A DNA stretch of 64,000 nt from Gammaproteobacteria bacterium (lineage in GTDB: Bacteria > Pseudomonadota > Gammaproteobacteria > Steroidobacterales > Foliamicaceae), in NCBI GenBank assembly GCA_009838035.1, contig VXSK01000029.1, positions 53,745 to 117,744 on the forward strand, written 5' to 3'. Position numbers and translations under genes: made by a program. The first letter of the stretch is position 1; each line of letters starts with the position of its first letter. Positions 27,172-35,844 of the stretch are shown here, piece by piece. Under the pieces are notes generated by a model. The model was given only the letters and a program-made list of their open reading frames with translations, was not told where the DNA came from and did no database searches.

Positions 27172-27489
27172 TCATAAAGTCTCGTAATCCAGTACTAGCC
27201 GTTCGCTGAGCGGAAGCGACTGGCAGACCAGCACGAACCCGGCCTCGATTTCCTCTTTGAGCAGCGCATGGTCCTTGCGCATCCGGACCTCGCCCTCCAG
27301 CAGCCGCGCCCTGCACGTGGCGCAGATGGCGCTGCGGCAGGAATGCGGAGGCGTGTGCCCGGCCTCGATGGCGGCGCTCAACACGTCCAGCCCGCGCGAT
27401 GGGTCCATGCGGAATTCGCGCCGCTGCCCGCCGAGCAGCAGGGTCACGCGCACGTTTCGTCCGGGCGGATTCGAGCTGGTATTCGTCAT
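27172..27489 (-). CDS. Plant-type [2Fe-2S] ferredoxin
   Basis: This is a 105-aa electron carrier with the cluster ligands in the order C51-x4-C56-x2-C59-x29-C89 (SCRSAICATC ... LVCQ), the plant/mitochondrial type spacing. It has no transport signal and acts in the cytoplasm. It starts 19 bp from the divergent SDR gene. It could serve the SDR/sterol-reductase neighbours or the Rieske oxygenase 5 kb away, but no reductase partner is adjacent. Confidence 0.9.
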   Translation of the reverse strand: MTNTSSNPPGRNVRVTLLLGGQRREFRMDPSRGLDVLSAAIEAGHTPPHSCRSAICATCRARLLEGEVRMRKDHALLKEEIEAGFVLVCQSLPLSERLVLDYETL

Positions 27490-27508
27490 TTCGGTTACTG
27501 TACGGCCA

Positions 27509-28291
27509 GTGAGCGATTTCCGTAAGCGTTACGGGGCCTGGGCCCTGGTTGCCGGCGCATCCGAAGGCCTGGGCGCGGCTTTCGCCGAACAGCTCGCGGA
27601 GCGCGGCATGAACGTCCTGCTGCTGGCGCGGCGGGAAGAATTGCTGGCGGAACTGGCCGGGCGGCTGAACGCTGATTACGGGATAGAAGCGCGCTGGCAG
27701 GTGCTGGACCTGTCGGACCCGGACCCGGCTTCGCGACTCGAGGCCTTCTGCGGAGATATTTCGCCTGGCCTGCTGGTCTACAACGCGGCGCTGATCCCCA
27801 CCGGTCCCTTTGTCGAGATGACGCAGGACACGCTTGAGCGGATAGCGAGGGTCAACGTGCTGGGCCCGCTCGCCCTCACTCGGGCGCTGCTCGATCCCAT
27901 GCGCAGCCGCGGCCGGGGAGCCGTGGTCCTGATGTCCTCCATGTCGGGCATACAAGGCTGGCCGGGGATCGCAGCCTACGCGGCCACCAAGGCGTTCAAC
28001 ACCACGCTCGGCGAAGCGCTCTGGTACGAGCTGGGCGAAGAAGGCATCGACGTGGTGGTGTCGTGTCCGGCTGCCATCAGCACACCGGCCTATTTCAGAA
28101 ACTTCGGCCGCAGGGTGCCGGGCATGCTCACGCCGGAGACCGTCGCGCGGGCCACGCTGGATGCGTTGGGCAAGGGTCCGAAGGTGGTCCCCGGACTGAT
28201 CAACCGCATAGGGTGGCAGCTCATGACGCGACTGCTGCCGCGCAAGCCGCTGATCCGCGCGATGGGCAGGACGATGAAAAAGGTGGTATGA
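27509..28291 (+). CDS. Short-chain dehydrogenase/reductase
   Basis: This is a 260-aa classical-type SDR with the cofactor motif GASEGLG (16-22), NAA near 92 and the catalytic Ser/Tyr/Lys set ending in YAATK (about 156-160). The C-terminal region is like that of long-chain or steroid-type SDRs. The GTG at 27509 is chosen because it places the Rossmann motif at the usual distance, while longer frames run into the divergent ferredoxin gene. Its stop overlaps the start of the sterol-reductase-like gene (ATGA), suggesting the two act on one substrate. Confidence 0.88.
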   Translation: MSDFRKRYGAWALVAGASEGLGAAFAEQLAERGMNVLLLARREELLAELAGRLNADYGIEARWQVLDLSDPDPASRLEAFCGDISPGLLVYNAALIPTGPFVEMTQDTLERIARVNVLGPLALTRALLDPMRSRGRGAVVLMSSMSGIQGWPGIAAYAATKAFNTTLGEALWYELGEEGIDVVVSCPAAISTPAYFRNFGRRVPGMLTPETVARATLDALGKGPKVVPGLINRIGWQLMTRLLPRKPLIRAMGRTMKKVV

Positions 28292-29373
28292 GCGGCTTCC
28301 TGTCGGGCTTCTTTTCCTCCTGGCTGATTTTTGCCGCCGTCCTGGTCCTCCAACTGGTGCTGCCGGCGCGGCGCATCGAAGGCTATGCCCGGCATGAGGA
28401 AACCGGCGCGCGGCTCGGCTACCGGCTGAACGGGCTGCCGGTATTCGCAATCTGCGTAGCGGCCTGGTTCGTACTGGGCCACTACGGCGTCATGCCCTGG
28501 GACTGGCTGTGGCATCACCGCTGGTCCGGGGCGGCGGGCGGCTGCGTGCTCGGTCTGCTGGTGTCCGCGGCCGTCGTGTTTTCCGCTCCCGCGCGGCGGC
28601 GCTCTTGGCTGGCGGACTATTACCTGGGCCGGCGGGCCAACCCGCGGATGTTCGGGGGACGCGTGGACGCCAAGATGTACTTGTACGTGGCCGGCGCGAC
28701 ACTGCTGCAACTGAACCTGCTCTCCTTCGCGGGCCATCACCATCTCGACAATCCCCTCGATCTTTCGCCCGGCGTCGTGCTCTACGTCATGCTGTTCACC
28801 TGGTTCATCTGCGACTACCTGTTCTTCGAGCGCGTGCATCTCTACACCTACGATCTCGTCGCCGAGCGCCTGGGGTTCAAGCTCGTCTGGGGATGCCTGG
28901 CCTGGTATCCGTATTTCTACGGCGTAGGGCTGTGGGCGGTGGCCGACCTTCCCGACCCGGAGGCGCCGCAATGGCTGTACTTCATTGCGGCGCTGGTCTT
29001 TTTCGGCGGCTGGATGCTGGCCCGCGGGTCCAACATGCAGAAATTCACTTTCAAACGCGATTCCGGGCGGGCGTTCCTTGGCGTCATGAAGCCCCGGGTC
29101 ATTTCCGACGGCGCCAGCAGCATCCTGTGCAGCGGTTTCTGGGGCGTCTCCCGCCACGTCAACTACCTGGGCGAAATCATGATGGCCTGCGGTCTGGCGC
29201 TGTCGCTGGGCCGGCCGCTGGAACCGGGACCCTGGCTGTATCCGCTCTATTACCTGGTGCTGCTCGTCCCGCGCGAACGCCACGACGACCGCCGCTGTGC
29301 GGAGAAATACGGGGGTCTGTGGGCAGAGTACCGCAAGCGGGTCCCCTGGAGGATCATCCCCAACGTCTATTGA
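28288..29373 (+). CDS. ERG4/ERG24-family sterol reductase-like membrane protein
   Basis: This 361-aa protein has about eight to ten membrane helices. It carries the ERG4/ERG24 C-terminal signature GFWGVSRHVNYLGEIMMACG (about 287-306), followed by LLVPRERHDDRRCAEKYG. Eukaryotic members reduce the sterol C14 or C24 double bond with NADPH, and a few bacterial homologues reduce the C14 bond. No other sterol biosynthesis gene is in the window, so it may act on imported sterols or another polycyclic lipid. It overlaps the SDR gene by 4 bp. Confidence 0.85.
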   Translation: MSGFLSGFFSSWLIFAAVLVLQLVLPARRIEGYARHEETGARLGYRLNGLPVFAICVAAWFVLGHYGVMPWDWLWHHRWSGAAGGCVLGLLVSAAVVFSAPARRRSWLADYYLGRRANPRMFGGRVDAKMYLYVAGATLLQLNLLSFAGHHHLDNPLDLSPGVVLYVMLFTWFICDYLFFERVHLYTYDLVAERLGFKLVWGCLAWYPYFYGVGLWAVADLPDPEAPQWLYFIAALVFFGGWMLARGSNMQKFTFKRDSGRAFLGVMKPRVISDGASSILCSGFWGVSRHVNYLGEIMMACGLALSLGRPLEPGPWLYPLYYLVLLVPRERHDDRRCAEKYGGLWAEYRKRVPWRIIPNVY

Positions 29374-29376
29374 CTG

Positions 29377-30726
29377 CTAGTCCGAGATGTCCTCCAGGCG
29401 CTCGCCGGAGCGGACGTTGATCTGAAACAGTGTGGACACCCCGGTCAGCAACAGGCTGGGCAACACCGTGACGGTGAAAGCCCATTGCCAGCCGATGACC
29501 ACGGCCAGCGCACCGACCACCAGCGGATAGACGGCGAAACCGATATTGATGCCGATTCCGGCCACGAAGGCTACCGCGGTGGCGCGCACCCGGGTGGGAA
29601 ACACCTCCGCCAGGTAGGTCTGCAGCACGGCGATCGTGCCGTAGAAGAAGAAGGTCATCGCCGCCATCAGCGCGATGTCGGCCTCCAGTCCCAGATCCAG
29701 CCAGAACACGGCTGCGCAGATGGGAATGGCGATGAAGACCCAGATCGCCACGGTATTGCGGCGGGTAGTCAGGAATTCGCCGACCAGCGATGAGGCGATG
29801 TAGCCGATGGCGCCGATGCCGTACGAGACGCCCACAATGAGGTTGGCTTCCTCCAGCGTGTGGCCCCGCACTTCGTGGAAGAACGTCGGGAAGAAGAACG
29901 CGGTTCCGGCGTAAGCGCCGCCGAAGGTCAGCGAAGCGATCCATCCGAGCGAAACGCGGCGGATGTATTGCTTGCTGAGTAACAGTGCTATGCGGTCACG
30001 GGCCGTCATGCCCGCTTCGGAACTCGCTTCCTGCGCCTCCTTTTCGGCCAGGAACCGGCGGCTCTCCGGTATGAACCAGTACAGGACCACGGCGATAGGT
30101 ATGACCAGAAACGCCACCATGAACAAGAGGCGCCAGCTGCCGGCCCCTTGCACGGCCTCCGCTGACAGCAGGCCCAGCGACTCCAGAAACGCGCCCACCG
30201 ATCGGCCGATCGCGGGATTCCCCATCAATTCGACCGCCAGCAGTCCCCCGATAAACCATCCCAGCGGATAACCGATCTGCAGGATGCCGGCGTTGAACCC
30301 GCGGAACCGGGCGGGCGACGCCTCCACCACATAGGAATTGATGATCGGCACCATGCCCGAACACAAGCACCACCCGACCAGGCGCAGGAACACAAGCATG
30401 GCCAGCGTTTCCGCCAGCGAAAAGAGGCCGACCATAAGCGCCGAAACGGCAAGGAATACGGAAAACATCATCCGCCTGCCGTAGCGGTCAGTGAGCAGTC
30501 CGGCCACCACGATGAAGAACGCGGCGGCCAGGAACGATGCCGACAGGATCAGGCCGATTTGCGGATCGCCGATCGAGAACGTTTCCTTGATCGGCGGGAT
30601 GGCATAGCCGAAGAACGCCTGGTCCATGTTGGCCAGCGTCCAGCCGAACAGGCAGATGCCGAACACCTGCAGGAAGTACGGGTTCAACAGCGCGCGCCAG
30701 TTGACGCGCCCGGCGGGTTCACTCAA
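29377..30726 (-). CDS. MFS transporter (sugar/aromatic acid-type)
   Basis: This 449-aa, 12-helix facilitator has the loop GLLTDRYGRRMMFS between helices 2 and 3, and SPARFRGFNAGILQIGYPLG in the region of helices 4-5. The pattern resembles the AAHS or sugar-porter branches of the MFS. It is the last gene in a minus-strand run behind two DUF1838 genes and two other MFS genes, but differs from those two in sequence. Its 3' end lies 3 bp from the convergent sterol-reductase-like gene. The substrate is unknown. Confidence 0.85.
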   Translation of the reverse strand: MSEPAGRVNWRALLNPYFLQVFGICLFGWTLANMDQAFFGYAIPPIKETFSIGDPQIGLILSASFLAAAFFIVVAGLLTDRYGRRMMFSVFLAVSALMVGLFSLAETLAMLVFLRLVGWCLCSGMVPIINSYVVEASPARFRGFNAGILQIGYPLGWFIGGLLAVELMGNPAIGRSVGAFLESLGLLSAEAVQGAGSWRLLFMVAFLVIPIAVVLYWFIPESRRFLAEKEAQEASSEAGMTARDRIALLLSKQYIRRVSLGWIASLTFGGAYAGTAFFFPTFFHEVRGHTLEEANLIVGVSYGIGAIGYIASSLVGEFLTTRRNTVAIWVFIAIPICAAVFWLDLGLEADIALMAAMTFFFYGTIAVLQTYLAEVFPTRVRATAVAFVAGIGINIGFAVYPLVVGALAVVIGWQWAFTVTVLPSLLLTGVSTLFQINVRSGERLEDISD

Positions 30727-30771
30727 TGCCTCGCCCTCACTCCCAGGGAATGTTCATTTCGCGCGTCGGCC

Positions 30772-32139
30772 TCAGGCGGCGCCTTCGGCGCGCTGGGCAG
30801 CGGCGGCGGCGCGCGATTCCTTGAGCATCAGACTTCCGGCGGCCGCCATGACCAGCAGGTTGGCCAGGCCCACCATGATGAACGGGGCCTCCGGTCCGTA
30901 CCGGTCATACAGGTATCCGCCCAGCGCCACGAAGACCAGAATGCCGAGCACTCCGCTCAGGTTGAAGGCGCCGACGACCGTGCCGCGCGAGGCCTTCGGC
31001 GCCTCGCGTCCGATCAGCGTGGTGGCGCCCCAGAAAGCGCTGATCTGTCCCGCGCCCAGCAAGCATAAAAACGGAATCGATCTGACCGAAAGCAGGTCGC
31101 CGACGAACCACATTCCCAGGTAACCGATCGTCGCAACCCCGAAGGCCACCCCCAGCGCCAGGAGCCGGTCGCGCTTCTCCAGCAGGAAGCCCAGCACGAC
31201 GATCCAGAGCAGGCCGGCGGTCTGGGCGACGGCAAACGGGCGCACGCTCATGGCCTGGGCCTCGGCTCCCGTAAGCCCCGCGCTCTCGACCGCGAATCGT
31301 CCCCACAGGGTCAGGAAACTGCCCAGGATCACGAGGTCGCTGCGGGCCACGAAGGCGCCCGCGTAGGCCACGGCGATGCGAGGATTTCTGATCGCCTCGC
31401 GCACGCCCGCGGTAAGCAATTCCTTCACCGGCGGGCGCTCCTCGCGCGTGGTCGGCGTGCCGGGCTGCAGGCCCCACGCCGCCACTGCGGCCGTCACGAA
31501 AGCGACCGCCGCGACCAGGAACAGCCCCAGGGGCAGCACCGAGTCTTCGGACAGGCCCAGGCTCTCCACCAGCACCCGCGCGCCGTCGCCGAACATCAGC
31601 TTGATGAGCACCACCCCCAGGCCGGTGAGCGCGCCGCTGACCGCCACCACGCGGCCCCGCGAGATTTCTTGCGGATAGTCGGCCAGTATGGTGGCCAGCA
31701 TGCCGGTGGCCGCGCCTATGCCCACCGCATAGAGAACGCGCGCTCCGAACAGTTGCCAGATCTCGAAGGCGTAGGCATGAAAGACGTAACTCAGGCCCAT
31801 GAGAAGCAGCCCGATCGCGAAGATCTGGCGGCGCCCGATGCGGTCCGCGGCCACGCCCACGAGGCCGAACACGGCCAGCAGCACGAATTCCGTCCACAGG
31901 ACCAGGCCGCTGATCCATTGCCCCTGGTCCCTGGCCGGAATGCCGAAGTTCTCGCTCAGTACGTTGGTCTGCACGCCGGTGATCGCGGTGAGCAGCCCAA
32001 CGGTGGTAAACGAAACGAACAGGAACGACCACGCGTTGGTCGTCGTGAGGCCCGGCACGAACCACAATCCCGCCAGACGCTTGCCGGAGGGGTCCGGCTT
32101 CATATCGCGCCCCTTGGCCAAGTTGAGTCCGTTGGGCAT
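30772..32139 (-). CDS. MFS transporter, paralogue of the one at 34.4-35.8 kb
   Basis: This 455-aa MFS protein shares clear blocks with the product of 34435-35772. Examples are RNPRIAVAYAGAFVARSDL versus RNPRVALAYVGALVSRGDL, and ALIGREAP/TLIGREAP-type motifs before helix 11. An intact RIGRRQIF loop lies between helices 2 and 3. An upstream start at MPNGLNLAKG or at residue 13 (MKPDPSG) is equally possible. It follows a DUF1838 gene after 107 bp. The duplicate MFS/DUF1838 pairing implies transport of the substrate or product of the DUF1838 proteins. Confidence 0.85.
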   Translation of the reverse strand: MPNGLNLAKGRDMKPDPSGKRLAGLWFVPGLTTTNAWSFLFVSFTTVGLLTAITGVQTNVLSENFGIPARDQGQWISGLVLWTEFVLLAVFGLVGVAADRIGRRQIFAIGLLLMGLSYVFHAYAFEIWQLFGARVLYAVGIGAATGMLATILADYPQEISRGRVVAVSGALTGLGVVLIKLMFGDGARVLVESLGLSEDSVLPLGLFLVAAVAFVTAAVAAWGLQPGTPTTREERPPVKELLTAGVREAIRNPRIAVAYAGAFVARSDLVILGSFLTLWGRFAVESAGLTGAEAQAMSVRPFAVAQTAGLLWIVVLGFLLEKRDRLLALGVAFGVATIGYLGMWFVGDLLSVRSIPFLCLLGAGQISAFWGATTLIGREAPKASRGTVVGAFNLSGVLGILVFVALGGYLYDRYGPEAPFIMVGLANLLVMAAAGSLMLKESRAAAAAQRAEGAA

Positions 32140-32246
32140 CTCAGCATCGCTCCCGTGCCGGCGACGTCAGGGTCTGGTGAAAGACCCCGAAGCACCCGCG
32201 GCCGGCCGGCGGCGGCCGCAAGCGCTCATTCAAATGTTCGTGAAGC

Positions 32247-33269
32247 CTAGGTCTCCTGCTTCGGCGGCGCGGGCGTGCGCTCGATCGCGTACCACTCGAG
32301 GCTGGACAGGCTGGCCTCGTCCGGATCGTAGGTCTCCGGCGCGTTGAAGTACTTGGGATGGTGCTTCTCGGCGTAGTCGAGCAGCGCCCGGTCATGCACC
32401 TGTTCGAGATCCTCTCCGGCGCCCATGAAGGCGGCGTACTGGCAGAAGCCCGGCGACTGGCCCATCAGCATCCACGGCAGCCACGGCGTCGTGCGGTTCC
32501 AGACCCCGTGGTACGGCAACGAGGTCTTGTCGGGATTCTGCAGTTGGGCACCATCCAGGTGGAATGCGAAGAACTCCGATACCTGCACCATCGAACCCGT
32601 CGACTCGCGCACCCATTTCGCCGGATCCAGTGCGTTCGGATAGTAGAGGTGGATATGGATCTCCATGTCTACCCGGTCGCCGCGCTGCTGCCACGGCAGA
32701 ATGAAGGGAATCTTCGGCGGCACTTCCTCGTTGAGTCCGCCGAACCGCGGCGGTTCGGGAAAGTGATCGCTGATCACGTAGTTGAACGGATCGTTGGCGA
32801 TCGGCACCACGGGCACGGTCTCGCTGGTGTAGGGGTTGTGCCACTCCTCCAGCACCTCGCCGGTCTTGAGGTCGGTGTAGTAGCCCACCTCGCGCAGTAT
32901 CTTGGCGATCGAACCGTCTTCGTTCTGTTGCAGGCGCGACACGCCGAAGCCGGCAAAGCCGAACAGGTCGCGGATCGCCTCGCCGGGGCGCACGCCCATC
33001 ACGTAGCCCTTGAACCAGCCCGTCTTCTGGACGCTCTCGTCGAGATTGCCCTGGGTGCGGGCATAGGCGATCTTGTTGCCTTCGCCGGTGCTCAGGTCCA
33101 CGTACGGGCCGCTGAGGTAGTCCTTCGCGCCGGACGGTTCGCCGTTCTCATCGCCATTGTCGTTGATGGTGACGTTGACGTCGCCGCAGGCGCCCATGCT
33201 CAGCGCCGCTGCGCCGAAGGCCCCCACGGCCCCGAAGCCCTTGATGAATTCCCGACGTTTCGATTGCAT
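32247..33269 (-). CDS. Tat-exported DUF1838 protein (copy A)
   Basis: This 340-aa protein has a twin-arginine signal (SKRREFIKGFGAVGAFGAA) ending in MGACG, a possible lipobox (Cys28). The mature domain is DUF1838-like, with YLSGPYVDL, GWFKGYVMGVRPGEAIRDLF and the Trp-rich HGVWNRTTPWLPWMLMG. It shares most of these blocks with the next gene upstream, a tandem paralogue. DUF1838 has no known activity. Tat export suggests folding, possibly with a cofactor, before export. Copy A differs from copy B in its signal and linker. Confidence 0.85.
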   Translation of the reverse strand: MQSKRREFIKGFGAVGAFGAAALSMGACGDVNVTINDNGDENGEPSGAKDYLSGPYVDLSTGEGNKIAYARTQGNLDESVQKTGWFKGYVMGVRPGEAIRDLFGFAGFGVSRLQQNEDGSIAKILREVGYYTDLKTGEVLEEWHNPYTSETVPVVPIANDPFNYVISDHFPEPPRFGGLNEEVPPKIPFILPWQQRGDRVDMEIHIHLYYPNALDPAKWVRESTGSMVQVSEFFAFHLDGAQLQNPDKTSLPYHGVWNRTTPWLPWMLMGQSPGFCQYAAFMGAGEDLEQVHDRALLDYAEKHHPKYFNAPETYDPDEASLSSLEWYAIERTPAPPKQET

Positions 33270-33398
33270 GAGTCTTCCCCTTATTGCGTTGTTCCTAATT
33301 CCGCGAACCTGTCGTGCAGTGCCCCCTCAAGCACCGGAGCCCCTACTGCGGCAGGCGCGTGGCGAGCAAGAATACCAGCACATTGCCGCCGCCCGCCA

Positions 33399-34406
33399 TC
33401 AGGTTCCCTGCTTCGGCGGGGCCGGCGTCTGCTCGATTTCGTACATTTCCAGGCTGGACAGGCTGGGCGTGTCCGGAGAATAGGTCTCCGGCGCGGAGAA
33501 GTACTTCGCATAGTGCTTCTCGGTGTAATCCAGAAGCGCCCGGTCGTGGATCATCTCCAGGTCCTCGCCCGACCCCATGAAGCAGGCGTACTGGCAGTGA
33601 CCCTCGGCCTGGCCCATCAGCATCCAGGGCAGCCAGGGCGTCGTGCGGTTCCAGACACCGTGTGACGGAAGCGCGGTGAGTTCGGGGTTCTGCATGTCGG
33701 CGCCGTTCAGGGAATAGGCGAAGAACTCCGATACCCGGACCCTTTCGCCCGATGACTCGCGCACCCACACTTCGGGATCGAGCGCGCTGGGGTAGTGGAG
33801 ATGGATATGGCGCTCCATCTGCAACCGTTCCCCCAGTTGCCGCCAGGGCAATATGAACGGCTCCACCGGGCGCACGTCGGCCTCGTTCAGGCCGCCGAAC
33901 TGCGGCGGCCGCGAAAAGTGGTCCCTGATCACCATATTGAAGGGATCGTTGGCGATCGGTACCGGTTTCACGGTCTCGTCGAGATAGGGGTTGTGCCACT
34001 CCTCGAGGATCTCGCCGCTGCGCAAGTCGGTGTAGTAGCCCACCTCGCGCAGCACCTTGGCGATGGCGCCGTCCGGCTGGGTCTCCAGGCGCGATGCGCC
34101 GAACCCGGCGAACCCGAACAGGTCGCGGATCGCCTCGCCGGGGCGCACGCCCATCACGTAACCCTTGAACCAGCCGTAGCGCTGCTTGCTCTCGTCCAGG
34201 TCGCTGGACAGGCGGGCATATCCGATCTGATTGCCCCCCGGGGTGCGCAGGTCCAGGTAGGGGCCGCTCAGATAGTCGGTGGCGGCGCCGGAGTCGCCTT
34301 CGGCGGCAACCGCCCTGCGCGGCGCCTGGCCGAATGCGAGCGCGGCAGCCCCGAGGGCTCCTACCGCGCCGAAGCTCTGGATGATTTCACGACGATTCTT
34401 TTGCAT
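33399..34406 (-). CDS. Tat-exported DUF1838 protein (copy B)
   Basis: This 335-aa paralogue of the neighbouring gene has a twin-arginine signal (KNRREIIQSFGAVGALGAA) with no lipobox, and cleavage likely near RAVAAEG. The DUF1838 body has YLSGPYLDL, the same GWFKGYVMGVRPGEAIRDLF block and HGVWNRTTPWLPWMLMG. The C-terminal ends of both copies finish in TPAPPKQ, showing recent common ancestry. It follows the second MFS gene after 28 bp and precedes copy A after 129 bp. Confidence 0.85.
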   Translation of the reverse strand: MQKNRREIIQSFGAVGALGAAALAFGQAPRRAVAAEGDSGAATDYLSGPYLDLRTPGGNQIGYARLSSDLDESKQRYGWFKGYVMGVRPGEAIRDLFGFAGFGASRLETQPDGAIAKVLREVGYYTDLRSGEILEEWHNPYLDETVKPVPIANDPFNMVIRDHFSRPPQFGGLNEADVRPVEPFILPWRQLGERLQMERHIHLHYPSALDPEVWVRESSGERVRVSEFFAYSLNGADMQNPELTALPSHGVWNRTTPWLPWMLMGQAEGHCQYACFMGSGEDLEMIHDRALLDYTEKHYAKYFSAPETYSPDTPSLSSLEMYEIEQTPAPPKQGT

Positions 34407-34434
34407 TTCCTCCCCCTCTTGATGCCGGTTACTG

Positions 34435-35772
34435 TCAGGCGATGCCTGCGGCCTGCGCCTTGCGGCGCCTGGATTCGTGCCGCAACAACAGCAGCGCGAG
34501 CGTGAACACTACCACGTTCCCGCAGCCGACCATCACGAAGGGACCGTAGGCCGCCCAGTTATCGAACAACCAGCCGCCGAAGACTCCGGAACACATGATC
34601 CCCACGGCGCCGAAAAAGCTGAACAGGCCGATCACCGCGCCGCGGCCGCGCACCGGCGCTTCCTTGCCGATCAGCGCGATGGCCGAGAGCTGCGCGCACA
34701 TTTCGCCCATGCCGATCAGGGCCGCGCCCAGAAACATCCAGTTGCTGATGGGATCGGGGAAGAACGGCATGGCGAGATAACCGCAGGCGGCCAGGAACAT
34801 GGCGATCGCGATGCCCGCCACGCGGTCGATCCGGTCCAGGATCGGCGCCATGATGGCCGCCCAGGGAACCGCAAACGCCTGGGCGACAATGTAGAAAAGC
34901 ACCGCGCGTTCCTGCGCGTCCTCGCTGGACAGTCCCTGCTCTATTCCCACCTGGCGCAGCCACAGCGAATAGAACACGCTCACCACGGCCAGATCGCCGC
35001 GCGAAACCAGCGCGCCGACATAGGCCAGCGCCACCCGGGGATTGCGCGCCGCCCGCCACGCCACGCCCCAGGTCTTGAAAATGCCTTCCCGTTTCGAAAC
35101 CTGGGCCGGCGCCCCCGGCTTGAGGAAAACGATCAGCACCAGCGCCACGACCAGGCAGACGCCGGCCGCGGTCCAGAACGTGGCCCGCCCCACCATGACC
35201 GATTCCAGCCCCAGGTCCTTGTACCACCCGATCATCCTGCCGGCCAACCCGTTGACCACGCTGATGCCGATCCCGTTGAGTATGAAGGCCACCGCCTGGA
35301 ACCGGCTGCGCGAGGCCTCGTCGGGATAGTCGTTGATAACCGAAGCCAGCATGGCGGAAATGCACGCGGCGCCGATCGCGAATATGGGCCGCGCCAGGTA
35401 CAGGTGCTCGGCCGCGTTGGCCATGGGATAGAGCACGTAGCAGATGCCCACCATGCTGAAGCCCAGCGCGTAGACCACCCGCCGACCGACCCGGTCGGAC
35501 AGCGTTCCCAACAGGTACACCGTTGCGAGAACGACGAGTTCGTTGATCAGAAGAAGTCGGCCGGCCAGCCCGCCCCATTCGCTCTGAGGAATGCCCAGGT
35601 TCGTGAACAGGTAGCCCTGCTGCACGTTGATGAACGTGAGCAGGCCGATGGAGAAGAACGCGCCGAAGTACAGCGCGTTCACGTGGCGGCTGCGCACCCC
35701 TTCCTCGAGGCGCAGGGGAATGAGCCCGAGGACCCGGTAAACGCCGCCGGTGGAGTGGGGAGACTCAGACAT
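34435..35772 (-). CDS. MFS transporter, paralogue of the one at 30.8-32.1 kb
   Basis: This 445-aa, 12-helix MFS protein is first in the minus-strand run and shares the blocks listed for 30772-32139, such as GAP-rich SRSRFQAVAFILNG versus SRGRVVAVSGALTG and C-terminal FVMVGCGNVVVF versus FIMVGLANLLVM. A SDRVGRRVVYALG loop is present. With the two DUF1838 genes it forms a mirror-like MFS-DUF1838-DUF1838-MFS order, all on one strand. The start lies 72 bp from the divergent racemase-like gene. Confidence 0.85.
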   Translation of the reverse strand: MSESPHSTGGVYRVLGLIPLRLEEGVRSRHVNALYFGAFFSIGLLTFINVQQGYLFTNLGIPQSEWGGLAGRLLLINELVVLATVYLLGTLSDRVGRRVVYALGFSMVGICYVLYPMANAAEHLYLARPIFAIGAACISAMLASVINDYPDEASRSRFQAVAFILNGIGISVVNGLAGRMIGWYKDLGLESVMVGRATFWTAAGVCLVVALVLIVFLKPGAPAQVSKREGIFKTWGVAWRAARNPRVALAYVGALVSRGDLAVVSVFYSLWLRQVGIEQGLSSEDAQERAVLFYIVAQAFAVPWAAIMAPILDRIDRVAGIAIAMFLAACGYLAMPFFPDPISNWMFLGAALIGMGEMCAQLSAIALIGKEAPVRGRGAVIGLFSFFGAVGIMCSGVFGGWLFDNWAAYGPFVMVGCGNVVVFTLALLLLRHESRRRKAQAAGIA

Positions 35773-35844
35773 CCGCGCGGATACTCAATGATTTCGTCGG
35801 CAATTACAATCCCCCGCACGCTCATCGGCCCCCGGAGACCCACC

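Noticed and set aside
34477..35844. Large N-terminal extension of the racemase-like gene
   Set aside because: It is entirely antisense to the MFS gene and has no domain signal. The family fold starts at the ATG at 35845.
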